64,000 nt of DNA from Jaltomata sinuosa (taxonomy: Eukaryota > Streptophyta > Magnoliopsida > Solanales > Solanaceae): contig QJPP01003505.1 of NCBI GenBank assembly GCA_003996215.1, forward strand, positions 54,365 to 118,364, read 5' to 3'. Positions 23,460-35,220 of this stretch are shown here, piece by piece (within the stretch, counting starts at the first letter, position 1; the number at the start of each line of letters is the position of its first letter). The notes beneath the pieces are model-generated. The model had not been told where the DNA came from. It saw only the letters and a program-made list of their open reading frames with translations, and did no database searches. The translations under genes and the position numbers were made by a program.

Positions 23460-26075
23460 TGTAATGACCCTTCCAGTTATTTCCACGTATACGTTTTCCT
23501 TGTACCGTTAGAGTTTGTTTGTAGCGGCCCCAAGTCATTTAAGGCTTTTTGGGACCGGTAGTTTGGTGCCGGGGCCATTTGTTTGGTCGTGTGATAAGTT
23601 TTGAAGTCAAGCAAGTCGGCAAAAGTTATAGTAAGTTTCTTTAATAAATTTTCTGAACTTTGGGTAAAATGTCTCAGAGATTTTCTCTCAATATATAAAG
23701 AGTTAGAAGTCCCCCGAAATACCAAATCGAAGGTCTACGAGTCTAGTTTCCAACGCACAAAACCTGACATCCAACTGATCTCGGAGTAAAAAGTTATGAC
23801 TGTTTTACCGCGGACTGTCGGGCAGAAACCGGGTCGCGAACCGGGTCGGGTCAAAATCGATTTAAAGCCTCAACTTCACGTTTTAAAAAGCCATTTCAGT
23901 TCTGAAATAGTTAGAAAACATAAGGGAGGGTTCCAAGAGAGTTCTTGAGTATCAAAATCGTGCGTACTTGAAAATATTTAATTTAAAAGTTGAACGTGGT
24001 AGAAAGTTATATTTTTATTGCCTTCCTAAAATACTTTTGTTACGAGATATTCGTGTATTTATCTATTTTACAAGAGTCTTATAATTTATTAGTATTTTAA
24101 CGGAGATAGTAGACTTAGTTATGTTGGAAGTTATTATTATAATATAGTAGGTTTTATTTGAAATAGTTTCCTATTTATTATGATATATTCAAAAAGTTAT
24201 ATTTATCTTACCATGAATTTATGCAATACCCGAATATATACATAATGGGATAAAAATAAATTTGTTGTTCCACTCCACTCCACATGGAGGTGGAAGGGGT
24301 GGACAGTAACCTATAATACAATTGAGGTAATGCCACTTGCCCTTATGACTCAGCACTTAATTGTTTAATATAGGATGCATAATTAATTTATGTTAGGCAG
24401 AAAGAGATAATCTTCTATTCTCATCTATATATATGTTTCTTCCATTTTCACATTCATTTTTGCATTGTGAGTAGTATAGTCTCTTTTCTGTTAACATGCT
24501 TCATATAAATATATGTACGCATATGTTAAAGAAGAGTTATTGTGGCGCTATATTTTGATCTTCGGAAGGAAATTAATTATCTACGTCAAGTTATTCAAGC
24601 CCGAGTTCGAGTTTGATTTCGTGTTGGAGCTTTTTCGGAGAGGTTCAAGCTTGTCATCGGACGACAGGTAGGTTATGGTATAAAATCCCTAGACTTTACA
24701 TATATCGGATTAAATTGTACTAGCTGGCATCCTTGGGTTGGATTATTAGGTTGGTACCACAGACCTCGACCGCTTTATTCATGTCCGCCTACTTTTGTTC
24801 CTCCGTTGCTTGTAGTACTTGTCGATATATTTTATTTACCCTTGTGGTCCCATGGTACCTTGTTTACTCTGGAACATATATGGTGGCATTTTGGGAATGT
24901 CCACGAGTTCCGGGTATAGAATTATCCTTCTAGGCTGGTTATGCTTGCTGAGTAGCTGTGGGCCTGTGCAGGATCGATAGGTTGATTGTGAGCTGCTGGG
25001 CAGCTATTGTGTGTGATCATACCATTTCCATGCATATAGAGAGGTTTTATCCATGTTTTACTATGGTTTGGGCTTCGGGCCTACTGACACTATTTTCTAA
25101 ACCTTGCATGGCCCCGGGGGCCCGTTATTGATGAAAATGAATTGGAAATGGTTTGATTTAACTTGTGAGTATTCTTGGGTAAAAGAAGGTAAAATTATGA
25201 TTTATATTACGATTAACGCTAGACTCGGCAGGGCCGGGGTGCTAGTTGAGTTTTCTTGCTACCTGAGATAATTTTAGCCTCGGTCGGACCAAGCACCCGA
25301 GATGACTTTCTACTATTTAGACCCGGTTATGCCCGGGCACCCTTGGAGGGGTTTTTGAGATATTTTCCTACTACTTTAGTCCTGGACAGGGTCTGGGCAT
25401 GCATAGTAGAGACTGGGTCTCTATGTTGAACCCGGACTTGCTTCCGGACGACATGTTTTTATACTGAGTTTTAGTATGGGGTCAGGGACCTCCATGGACC
25501 TTGCCATCTGGGCCTGGGGCTTTGGACTGCGTGTGCCGGAGGAAGGGTATACCGTGGAGTAGAGGTATACGGTCAGTGTCCTTCCATGGAACCTACCTGC
25601 TGGGCTGGATCGACACCGCAGGAGGTACATACAGAGATACCATTTCACTTGAGATCTTCATGCATCATATCATTCATTGTTTGAGGCTCCACCCTTGTTT
25701 ATTGTTTGTTGATTGTACGCTCCAGTAGTATGAGATGCCGTAGGGTTTGTTTTCACTTGTTTGTATTCCCCGGTTGTATGGGCGGCCGGGGGACTGTAGC
25801 TAGACTCTTGTTGTTTGCTTACAGAATTGTTCCCGTTACGGTTAAGTATGAAATTGGTTCCTGCTAGACTGTTAGTTCTGGATTTGAGATTGATATGATT
25901 AGTTGAGTTTGATTCATGTCTCTGAGCATGCCTATCATTACTCTTTCCCTCTTCTTACACTTGAGGTTATTGCAAGGACCCCAGGTGCGTGTTTCTTACT
26001 TTCACCTGTGCCTATGGTGTGTATATTCTTCTTGCTGGCCTCACATATGGTTCTGTTGACTTCCCTCTGGGCTAG
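23460..26075 (+). repeat. 5' LTR of element A, truncated at its 3' end
   Basis: Colinear with 29584-32256 of the 3' LTR. It stops abruptly after ctctgggctag, where it joins gag coding sequence. Compared with the 3' LTR it also lacks about 57 bp near 25966, where the 3' LTR has a segment bounded by GGTTA and TGTTA; this looks like a deletion between short direct repeats. The last ~590 bp of the LTR (32257-32845 in the other copy) are missing. Confidence 0.9.
24426..24434 (+). promoter_or_regulatory. Putative TATA box of LTR A
   Basis: TATATATAT in a pyrimidine-rich AT context, about 970 bp into the LTR. The same site is kept in the 3' LTR at 30562-30570. It is assigned on sequence and position only; transcription start is unknown. 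Confidence 0.3.
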
Positions 26076-26587
26076 AGAGGGGTGGTCGTCAAAGTAGAGG
26101 TGGTGCTCCGTGCGGCAGAGCAGGTGGTAGGGATGGCAGTCGGTCAAGTGGAGGTCGTCATAAGTTTTACGCGGTCCCTAGGAGACCAGAGGCAGAGGCC
26201 TCAAATGCTGTGATTACAGGTACGATTTCTGTGTGGCATCTGTCGGCTCTTGCTTTATTTGATCCTGGATCCACTTGTTCATACGTATCTTCCTACTTTG
26301 TGCCTTGTTTGGGGTTGGCTAGTGAGCCATTATATGTTCATGTTTCTGTTTCGACCCCAGTAGGAGATTCTTTAGTAGTTGATTGGATTGTGAGATCTTG
26401 TATGCTATCTATTGGTGATTCAGAGACTTGGGGTGATTTGATGATTCTTGATATGTTAGACTTTGATGTGATACTGGGCATAGACTGGTTATCCCCTCAC
26501 CATGTGGTTTTGGATTGTTATGCCAAGACCATTACCATAGCTTTCCCATTGGTGTTTAGCTTATCTAGCATATGTCCGAGATATTAG
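26076..26587 (+). pseudogene. Element A gag tail and aspartic protease
   Basis: Starts directly at the deletion junction with the Gly/Arg-rich tail of gag (GGAPCGRAGGRDG region), after the zinc knuckle. The protease follows: ALFDPGSTCSYVSSYF holds the Asp-Pro-Gly active site (about 26249-26296), and LDMLDFDVILGIDWLS the conserved end (about 26450-26495). Just after KTITIAF, 89 bp present in element B is missing, which shifts the frame and ends the ORF at 26587. Confidence 0.85.
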
Positions 26588-26618
26588 TGCTGACCCTACT
26601 TCTCCTGAGTCTGTTCCT

Positions 26619-28019
26619 GTGGTTAAAGACTTCCTCGATGTGTTTCCTACCGACCTACCAGGCCTTCCACCTGAGAGAGATATTAATTTCGCTATTAAGC
26701 TAGAGTTGGGCACTAGGCCCATTTCTATTTCTCCTTGCCGTATGGCTCCTGCTGAGTTGAGGGAGCTTAAGGAGCAGCTCCAGGATCTGTTAACTAAGGG
26801 GTTTATTAGACCTAGTGTGTCACCTTGGGGTGCTCCTGTTCTCTTCGTGAAGAAGAAGGATGGGTCGATGTACATGTGTATTGATTATCGGCAGCTAAAT
26901 AGGGTGACAGTGAAAAATAGGTATCCGATGCCGAGGATTGATGATTTGTTTGACCAACTTTAGGTTTCAGTCGTGTTTTCGAAGATTGATTTGAGGTCTG
27001 GCTACCATCAGTTGAGGATTAGGGCGGAGGACATCCCTAAGACAGCATTCAGGACACGTTATGGCCATTATGAGTTTCTGGTGATGTCTTTTGGGTTGAC
27101 TAATGCCCCCGCAGCCTTTATAAACTTGATGCACAGGGTTCTTGGCCCGTATTTGGACTCATTTGTGATAGTTTTTATAGACAACATCTTGGTATAATCG
27201 CATAGTAGAGATGAGCATGAGCAGCACTTGAGGGTTATACTCCAGACTTTGAGAGATCATCGGTTTTATGCCAAGTTCTCAAAGTGCAAGTTTTGGCTTG
27301 AGTCAGTTGCATTCCTAGGGAACGTGGTGTCTAAGGATGGGATTAGGGTTTACCCAGGAAAGATTTCTGCGGTTTGTGATTGGCCTAGACTTACTACTGC
27401 TACTGAGGTCCGCAGCTTTATTGGGTTAGAAGGTTACTACAGACGGTTCGTTAAGGGATTTTCTTCCATAGCAGCACCCTTAACTATGCTGACTAGGAAG
27501 GATGTCTCATTTCAGTGGTTGGACCAGTGTGAGGATAGCTTCCAGAGGCTTAAGGCCTTATTGACTTCAGCTCTAGTTTTGACTTTGCCGGTTGAGGGTC
27601 AGAGCTTCTCCGTGTATTGTGATGCTTCTGGGGTTGGTCTTGGTTGTGTGTTGATGCAGCAGGGTGGAGTAATAGCATATGCATCGAGGCACCTGAAGGT
27701 TCACGAGCGCAACTACCCCACTCATGACTTAGAGTTGGCGGCGGTAGTTTTCGCGCTTAAGATCTGGAGGCATTACCTATATGGAGTTCACTGTGAGTTC
27801 TTCACCGATCACCGTAGTCTTCAGTATATCACGAGTCAGCGAGAGTTGAACTCCAGACAGAGGAGATGGGTCGAGTTACTGAAGGACTATGACTTTACTA
27901 TTCTCTATCATCCGGAAAAGGCAAACGTGGTAGCGGATTCCTTGAGTCGGAAGATAGTGAGTATGGGTAGCCTAGCTTCCCTTTCAGTTTCAGAGCGACC
28001 GTTGGCCTTGGACATCTAG
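26619..28019 (+). pseudogene. Element A reverse transcriptase and RNase H
   Basis: One frame runs from 26619 through RT and RNase H and is broken only by point nonsense changes: TAG 26961 (Gln in element B), TAA 27195 (Tyr in B) and TAG 28017 (Gln in B). RT motifs are FVKKKDGSMYMCIDYRQLN, FSKIDLRSGYHQLRI and FGLTNAPAAF. The catalytic box reads FIDNILV, so the second Asp is Asn and the polymerase is dead. RNase H shows YCDASGVGLGCVLMQ, YPTHDLELAAVVFALKIW, FFTDHRSLQY and KANVVADSLSR, with its acidic residues present. Confidence 0.92.
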
Positions 28020-29573
28020 TCTTTGGCTAACCGTTTGGTTAGGCTTGACTTGTCGGATCCTAGCTGAGTTCTCGCCAGTGTTGAGGTTCGTTCTACTTTG
28101 ATTGATCAGATTCAGAGCCGTCAGTTTGAGGATCAGCAGTTGTGTGACCTTCGTGATCGGGTTGTTCAGGGTGAGACCAATCGGGCTACTCTAGATTTAG
28201 ATGGGGTTCTGAGGTTTGATAGTCGCCTTTGTGTTCCGAGATTTAGTGATTTGATTCAGTTGATACTTCATGAGGCACATTGTACTAGATACTCCATTCA
28301 CCCTAGCACAGCAAAGATGTATAGAGACTTGAGGCAGCTTTACTGGTGGAGTGGTATGAAGCGGGATATAGCGGAGTTTGTATCTCGGTGCTTGAACTGT
28401 CAGCAGGTTAAGTTCGAGCACATGAGACCTGGTGGTTTGATGCAGCGACTTCCCATTCCTGAGTGGAAGTGGAAAGGGATTACTATGGACTTTGTTGTTG
28501 GTTTGCCTCGTACTTCTCATGGGTTTGATTCCATATGGGTGATTGTTGATAGGCTGACCAAGTCAGCACATTTCTTGCCGGTTCAGACATCTTATGGCGC
28601 GGAGAGGTTAGCTCAGATCTACCTTCGTGAGATTGTTCGGTTGCACGGGGTCCCAGCTTCTATCATTTCAGACCGCGACACTCAGTTCACATCTCAGTTC
28701 TGGAGGGCTATTCAGTGAGATTTGGGTACAGAGGTTCATCTTAGTACCGCTTTCCACCATCAGACAGATGGCCAGTCCGAGAGGACCATTCAGATTCTGG
28801 AGGACATGCTTCAGGCCTGTATTCTGGACTTTGGAGGTTCTTGGGATCAGTTTGTTCCCTTAGCAGAGTTTGCTTATAACAACAGTTTCCATTCGAGTAT
28901 TGGCATGGAACCTTTTGAGGCTTTGTATGGCAGGTGTTGCAGATCATCGGTAGGTTGGTTTGATGGTTTTAATTCTAGGCCACAGAGTACAGATTTGCTT
29001 CGAGATTCCTTAGATCGGGTCCGAGCGATTCAGGACAGACTTCGGGCAGCTCAGAGCAGGCAGAAGAGTTATGCTGATCGTAGGCTTCGTGCCTTGGAGT
29101 TTAGTGTCGGTGACTTGGGGTTTCTCCGTGTATCGCCTATGAAAGGCATGATGAGATTTGGTAGGCGGGGCAAGCTTAGCCCCAGGTACATTGGGCCGTT
29201 TGAGACTCTTCAGAGGGTTGGTAGCGTTGCCTATCAGTTAGCCTGTCCTCCGATGTTTTCAGCTATACATCCTGTATTTCATGTTTCGATGTTGCGTCGG
29301 TATGTCCCAGATGAGTCTCATATGTTGCAGTGGGATTCAGTTCAGTTGGGTGAGGGTTTAGCCTTTGTTGAGGAGCCGACGACTATTTTGGCCAGAGACG
29401 TCAGGAGATTGAGATCTCGAGAGATCCCGGTTGTTAAGGTTCAGTGGAGGAACCGTCCAGTCGAGGAGGCTACCTGGGAGATCGAAAGAGATATGCGGGC
29501 TCAGTATCCGCAGCTGTTTGAACCTTCATGTACCTCCTTGACCTTGTCTTTCGAGGACGAAAGTCCTTTTTAG
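28020..29573 (+). pseudogene. Element A integrase with chromodomain
   Basis: Continues the RT frame, with TGA stops at 28065-28067 and 28716-28718 (the first is Arg in element B; the second was probably an Arg codon). The zinc site is HCTRYSIHPSTAKMYRDL then CLNCQQVK, complete. The catalytic core shows MDFVVGLPRT, IISDRDTQFTSQFW and FHHQTDGQSERTI, with the Asp-Asp-Glu residues visible. The last part has GKLSPRYIGPFETLQRVG and the chromodomain PVVKVQWRNRPVEEATWEIE, ending FEPSCTSLTLSFEDESPF. A short spacer (29574-29583) lies before the 3' LTR; no good polypurine run is seen there, only agtagtggatga. Confidence 0.92.
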
Positions 29574-29583
29574 TAGTGGATGA

Positions 29584-32500
29584 TGTAATGACCCTTCCGG
29601 TTATTTCCATGTATACATTTTCCTTATACTGTTAGGGCTTGTTTATAGTGGCCCCAAGTCATTTAAGGCTTGTTGGGACCGGTAGTTCGGTGCCGGGGCC
29701 ATTTGTTTGGTCGTGTGATAAGTTTTGAAGTCAAGCAAGTCAGCAAAAGTTATCGTAAGTTTCTTTAATAAATTTTCTGAACTTTGGGTAAAATATCTCA
29801 GAGCTTTTCTCTCAATATATAAAGAGTTAGAAGTCCCCCAAAATACCAAATTGAAGGTCTACGAGTCTAGTTTCCAACGCACAAACTCTCACGTCAAACT
29901 GATTTCGGAGTAAGAAGTTATGACTATTTTACCGCGGACTGTCTGGCAGAAATCGGGTCGCGAACCGGGTCGCGAACCGGGTCGGGTCAAAATCGATTTA
30001 AAGCCTCAACTTCACGTTTTAAAATGCCATTTCAGTTCTGAAACAGTGAGAAAACATAAGGGAGGGTTCCAAGAGAGTTCTTGAGTATCAAAATCGTGCG
30101 TACTTGAAAATATTTAATTTAAAAGTTGAACGTGGTAGAAAGTTATATTTTTATTGCCTTCCTAAAATACTTTTGTTACGAGATATTCATGTATGTATCT
30201 ATTTTACAAGAGTCTTATAATTTATTAGAATTTTAACGGAGATAGTAGACTTAGTTATGTTGGAAATTATTATTATAATATAGTAGGTTTTATTTGAAAT
30301 AGTTTCCTATTTATTATGATATATTCAAAAAGTTATATTTGTCTTACCATGAATTTATGCAATACCTGAATATATACATAATGGGATAAAAATAAATTTG
30401 TGGTTCCACTCCACTCCACATGGAGGTGGAAGGGGTGGACAGTAACCTCTAATACAATTGAGGTAATGTCACTTACCCTTATGACTCATCACTTAATTGC
30501 TTAATATAGGATACATAATTAATTTTTGTTAGGCAGAAATAGATAATCTTCTATTCTCATCTATATATATGTTTCATCCATTTTCACATTCATTTTTGCA
30601 TTGTGAGTATTATAGTCTCTTTTCTGTTAACATGCTTCATATAAATATATGTACGCATATGTTAAAGAAGATTTATTGTGGCGCTATATTTTGATCTTCG
30701 GAAGGAAATTAATTATCTACGTCAAGTTATTCAAGCCCGAGTTTGAGTTTGATTTCGTGTTGGAGCTTTTTCGGAGAGGTTCAAGCTTGTCATCGGACGA
30801 TAGGTAGGTTATGGTATAAAATCCCTAGACTTTGCATAGATCGGATTAAATTGTACTAGCTGGCATCCTTGGGTTGGATTATTAGGTTGGTACCACAGAC
30901 CTCGACCGCTTTATTCATGTCCGCCTACTTTTGTTCCTCTGTTGCTTGTAGTACTTGCCGATATATTTTAATTACCCTTGTGGTCCCGTGAGACCATGTT
31001 GACTCTGGAACATAGAAGGTGGGATTTTGGGAATGTCCGTGAGTTCCGGGCATAGAATTATCCTTCTAGGCTGGTTATGCTTGCTGAGTAGCTGTGGGCA
31101 TGTGCAGGGTCGATAGGTTGATTGTGAGTTGTTGGGAAGCTATTGTGTGTGATCATACCAATTCCATGCATATAAAGAGGTTTTATCCATGTTTTACTAT
31201 GGTTTGGTCTTCGGGCCTACTGACACTATTTTCTAAACCTTGCATCATCCCGGGGGCCCGTTTTTAATGAAAATGAATTGGAAATGGTTTGATTTAACTT
31301 GTGAATATTCTTGGGTAAAAGAAGGTAAAATTATGATTTATATTACGATTAACGCTAGACTCTGCAGGGCCGGGGTGCTAGTTGAGTTTTCTTGCTACCT
31401 GAGATAATTTTAGCCTCGGACAGACCGAGCACCCGAGATGACTTTCTATTGTTTAGACCCGGTTATGCCCGAGCACCCTTGGAGGGGTTTTTGAGATATT
31501 TTCCTACTACTTTAGTCCTGGACAGGGTCTGGGCATGCATATTAGAGACTGGGTCTCTATCTTGAACCCGGACTTGCTTCCGGACGACATGTTTTGATAT
31601 TGAGTTTTAGTATGGGGTCAGGGACCTCCATGGACCTTGCCATTCGGGCCTGGGGCTTTGGACTGCGTGTGCCGGAGGAAGGGTATACCGTGGAGTAGAG
31701 GTATACGGGCAGTGTCCTTCCATGGAACCTACCTGCTGGGCTGGATCGACACCGCAGGAGGTACATACAGAGATACCATTTCACTTGAGATCTTCATGCA
31801 TCATATCATTCATTGTTTGAGGCTCCACCCTTGTTTGTTGTTTGTTGATTGTATGATCCGGTAGTATGAGATGCCGTAGGGTTTGTTTTCACTTGTTTGT
31901 GTTCCCCAGTTGTATGGGCGGCCGGGGGACTGTAGCTAGACCCTTGCTGTTTGCTTACATAATTGTTCCCCATTACGGTTAAGTATGAAATTGGTTCCTG
32001 CTAGACTGTTAGTTCTGGATTTGAGATTGATATGATTAGTTGAGTTTGATTCATGTCTCTGAGCATGCCTATCATTACTCTTTCCCTCTTCTTACACTTG
32101 AGGTTACCGGTATACCGTCCATTTTGTAAACTTATTATGTATACACTGTTATTGCAAGGACCCCAGGTGCGTGTTTCTTACTTCACCTGTGCCTATGGTA
32201 TGTCTATTCTGCTTGCTGGCCTCACATGTGGTTCTGTTGACTTCCCTCTGGGCTAGTTTCTGTGTACCTTTTTCGTTGATTTCTTTGACTACTTGCTTCT
32301 GTTGTGTCTGCTACTACGCTTTTATCTTATATATGCCCAGTTGGCCTATGATACCTATTGGGTACCTTATGCTTCGCATTTAGTGCTCACCCTACCCCCA
32401 TGCATCTTTGGGTGGAGATTCTAGCGTGGTCCTTCGCTGTTAGATCGCTGTGATTCGTGCTTGGAGATCTGTTTGGGACTACTTCAGACTGAGGGTGAGC

Positions 32501-32845
32501 TCTTGGCGATCTGAGCTTAGCTTTTGTTTATCTTTTGCTTTATGTACTCTATTACCATTCAGAGACATCTGTATATATTGTTCTGGATCGTTTGCACTCT
32601 ATGTATGTAGTTTCGGCTCTATACTATGATACCAGGTCTTGGGGTTTGGTTTAGTTTTCGCATATGTCTATATATATTCCTGTTATCTATTCTCTTCATC
32701 TTGTTCCCTCACATTTGCTTATTAAACTACTCACCCACTTATTTGTTAGATAGTAGCCCATTACTAACTGTCCTGGGCTACGGGAATTGGTTCGCCTATT
32801 GGAGGATTGTAGGTGCCATCATAACCGAGAAATTGGGTCGTTACA
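29584..32845 (+). repeat. 3' LTR of element A (full, 3262 bp)
   Basis: TGTAATGACCCTTCCGG to GAGAAATTGGGTCGTTACA. This is the complete reference for the family. It has a GGCCCC/GGGGCC-bounded block near its start, a TATA-like site at 30562-30570, and the segment lost from the 5' LTR. Small ORFs inside it, for example at 31637-31864, recur in the 5' copy but look like LTR noise. Confidence 0.93.
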
Positions 32846-33206
32846 TATATAAGTATAGATTACAGGAAAGTAGCTAACTATACAGGGATCCACCTAAACC
32901 TAATTATAAAACCGAAGACAAGCCGATAAATCAAAAGATAAAGGAAAATAACAACAAGCCACACTAGAGTCAATTCACATGCCAAGTCAAATGAAATGCG
33001 ATTCACGATGATGCATATATGTATGCAATATAATATAAACCCAAAATACTACATCGGGCGTCCAATATACCTCATCAGACTATGCATATATCTGAGATAA
33101 CAAAATACCTGGAATAACGCATCAAGGGTCGGGAATACAACATCGGACTAATATGTATGTACACAAAAAATAGTAGTTTCTCTTTCCCTCTCAAAAACCA
33201 AGGTGA

Positions 33207-35220
33207 TCTGGCATATTTTGTTCAAGCAACATGGTCCAAGCAATGTGTTGGAGTGATCAAATATTATGTTCAACTACTCCATTTTTCTGAAGAGAATGAG
33301 GAGATGAGAAGTTCTCAGTGTATCCTATTTAGCACAAAATTTATCAGAGGCATTATTTTCAAATTCTCCTCCATGGTCGCTATGAATGGTTGAAATAAAA
33401 TTCCTTGCTTCTCTTTGAACTTTTTCTAAAAAGAATCTCAAAATTTGTAAATGTTTCATGCTTATGAACCGAAAACATGACCTAAGCAAAGCGAGAGTAA
33501 TCATCAATAATAATGAAAGCATAACATTTTTCCTTAATACTAGCATTTCTAGTGCAACCAAAAAGATCCATATGCAATATTTGAAGATGTATAGAAGTGC
33601 TAACTATATCCTTTATTTTGAAAGATGAACGAGTTTGTTTGCCAAATTGAAATGCATCCCTCATTATCTTTTGAAAAATTTAATTTGGAAAAGTCTAAGA
33701 CCAAATCAAGTTTTGAAATTTTTTCAATAGCAAGCATGCTGGCATGACCCAATTTCCTGTACTATACCCAAGGATCACAAGAAATAGCAATAAGATAAGT
33801 AAGAGTGAGAAAATCAACATTATTTAAAAAATTGATATTTTCAACCCTATAGCCAATGAGGGTGATGTTCTTTGCCAGGTTGATGATGGTGCACTTCGGA
33901 GCATCAAATAAAACATAAAAACTTACATCACTAAGTTGATTGATACTTAGGAGGTTATGTTTCAATCTATCCATAAGATATACTTCAATCAGATTGCATG
34001 AAATATTGATGGTAATTGATACAACTCCGATTACTTTTTTTTAACATTAACTCCAAATCCTACATATCCTCTATTTATGTTGTTCACTTTTTGAAATTTT
34101 ACACTTTTCTAACCATGTGTCTGGAATAACCGCTATGGATAACCCACATCCCTTTCTTGTAAGACCTTCTAGTGTCTTCCTATAAAATAAAGAAAATTAA
34201 TGTTTCTTAGGTACCCAAGTGTTCTTGTGTCCTGGTTGGTTAGTACATGTCTCTTCCCGATTTTGATGTTTTTGTCTCTAAACCCATTTATTGTGGGACT
34301 GCTTTTTATATGAAAGTTATAGAGTTTGTTTCCCAGACCTCCATTGTCACAACCCGAAATTGGGTCATGATGGCGTCTACATAACCCCCAGAAGAAAAGC
34401 CTAACCCAAACATGCGAAAAGTAGTAAATAATAATTTAACTAAAGAGAAGCGGAAGATATAAACAAGGGATAGGGCCAAAAGCATATATACATACTAGCG
34501 TACAAAATTTTCGAAAGATGGCCCTAAAGTGACCGAAAGACAAAATGACCCAATCACCAACCCGGACCTGGTGTCACTAGTACAGGAGTGACTAAAGCGA
34601 GGAGTAGTTACACAACAACCTCCGTCTATCCAAAATACAAAATATAAACAGGATATTCAAGATGGAAAGCAAGTAAAGTCTCCAAAAGCGCCGGGAGCTC
34701 ACCAATATCCGAACAACAAAGGGCCTCTAAAGATAGGAGATCAGTGAGGGTGGCTCGTACTAGGTGCTGCATCAGAAAACGAGATGTGGAGTGTAGTATG
34801 AGTACCAAGACAATGGGTACTCACGAGGCATCATAGGCCGACCGAGCTCAGAAAGATAATATATAAGTATAGATTACAGGAAAGTAGCTAATTATACAGG
34901 GATCCACCTAAATCTAATTATAAAACCGAAGACAAGCCGATAAATCAAAAGATAAAGGAAAATAAAAATAAGCCACACCAGAGTCAATCCACGTTCCAAG
35001 TCAAATGAAATGCGATTCACGATGATGCATAAATGTATGCAATATAATATAAACCCAGAATACCTCATTGGGCGTATAGTATACCTCATCGGACTATGCA
35101 TATATCTGAGATAACAAAATACTCAGAAAAATGCATCGAGGGTTGGGAATACAACATCAGACTAATATGTATGTATACAAAAAATAGTAGTTTCTCTTTC
35201 CCTCTCAAAAACCAAGGTGA
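33207..35220. repeat. Array unit 2
   Basis: 2014 bp. The copia half is 33207-34344 and the LTR-H half 34345-35220. It shares the LTR variant cagaagaaaagcc and the agatgtggag block only with unit 3. Its start reads tctggcatattttg. The integrase fragment frame at 33325-33561 (minus) is open. Confidence 0.95.

Larger units (their letters stand above)
23460..32845 (+). mobile_element. Ty3/gypsy chromovirus, element A, internally deleted
   Basis: 9386 bp, TGTAATGACCC to GGGTCGTTACA, with an exact 5-bp target duplication TATAT (23455-23459, 32846-32850); the uninterrupted site reads gataatatataag in other array units. It has a 5' LTR lacking its 3' end, then the tail of gag, protease, RT, RNase H, integrase with chromodomain, and a full 3' LTR. 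The primer site and most of gag are gone, so it could not move by itself. The two LTRs look very similar by eye, so the insertion is fairly recent. The family is close to element B. Confidence 0.93.
21801..33206. repeat. Array unit 1 (split by element A)
   Basis: The copia half is 21801-22939; the LTR-H half starts at 22940 and resumes at 32851 after element A. Without A it is 2015 bp. It has the parental tctggaagatattg start, where later units read tctggcagattttg. Its LTR reads cagtagacaatcg, unlike any other unit. Confidence 0.93.

Noticed and set aside
25501..25728. A 75-residue ORF that recurs at 31637-31864
   Set aside because: It recurs because both are LTR copies of element A. It overlaps an ORF on the other strand and has no recognised motif.
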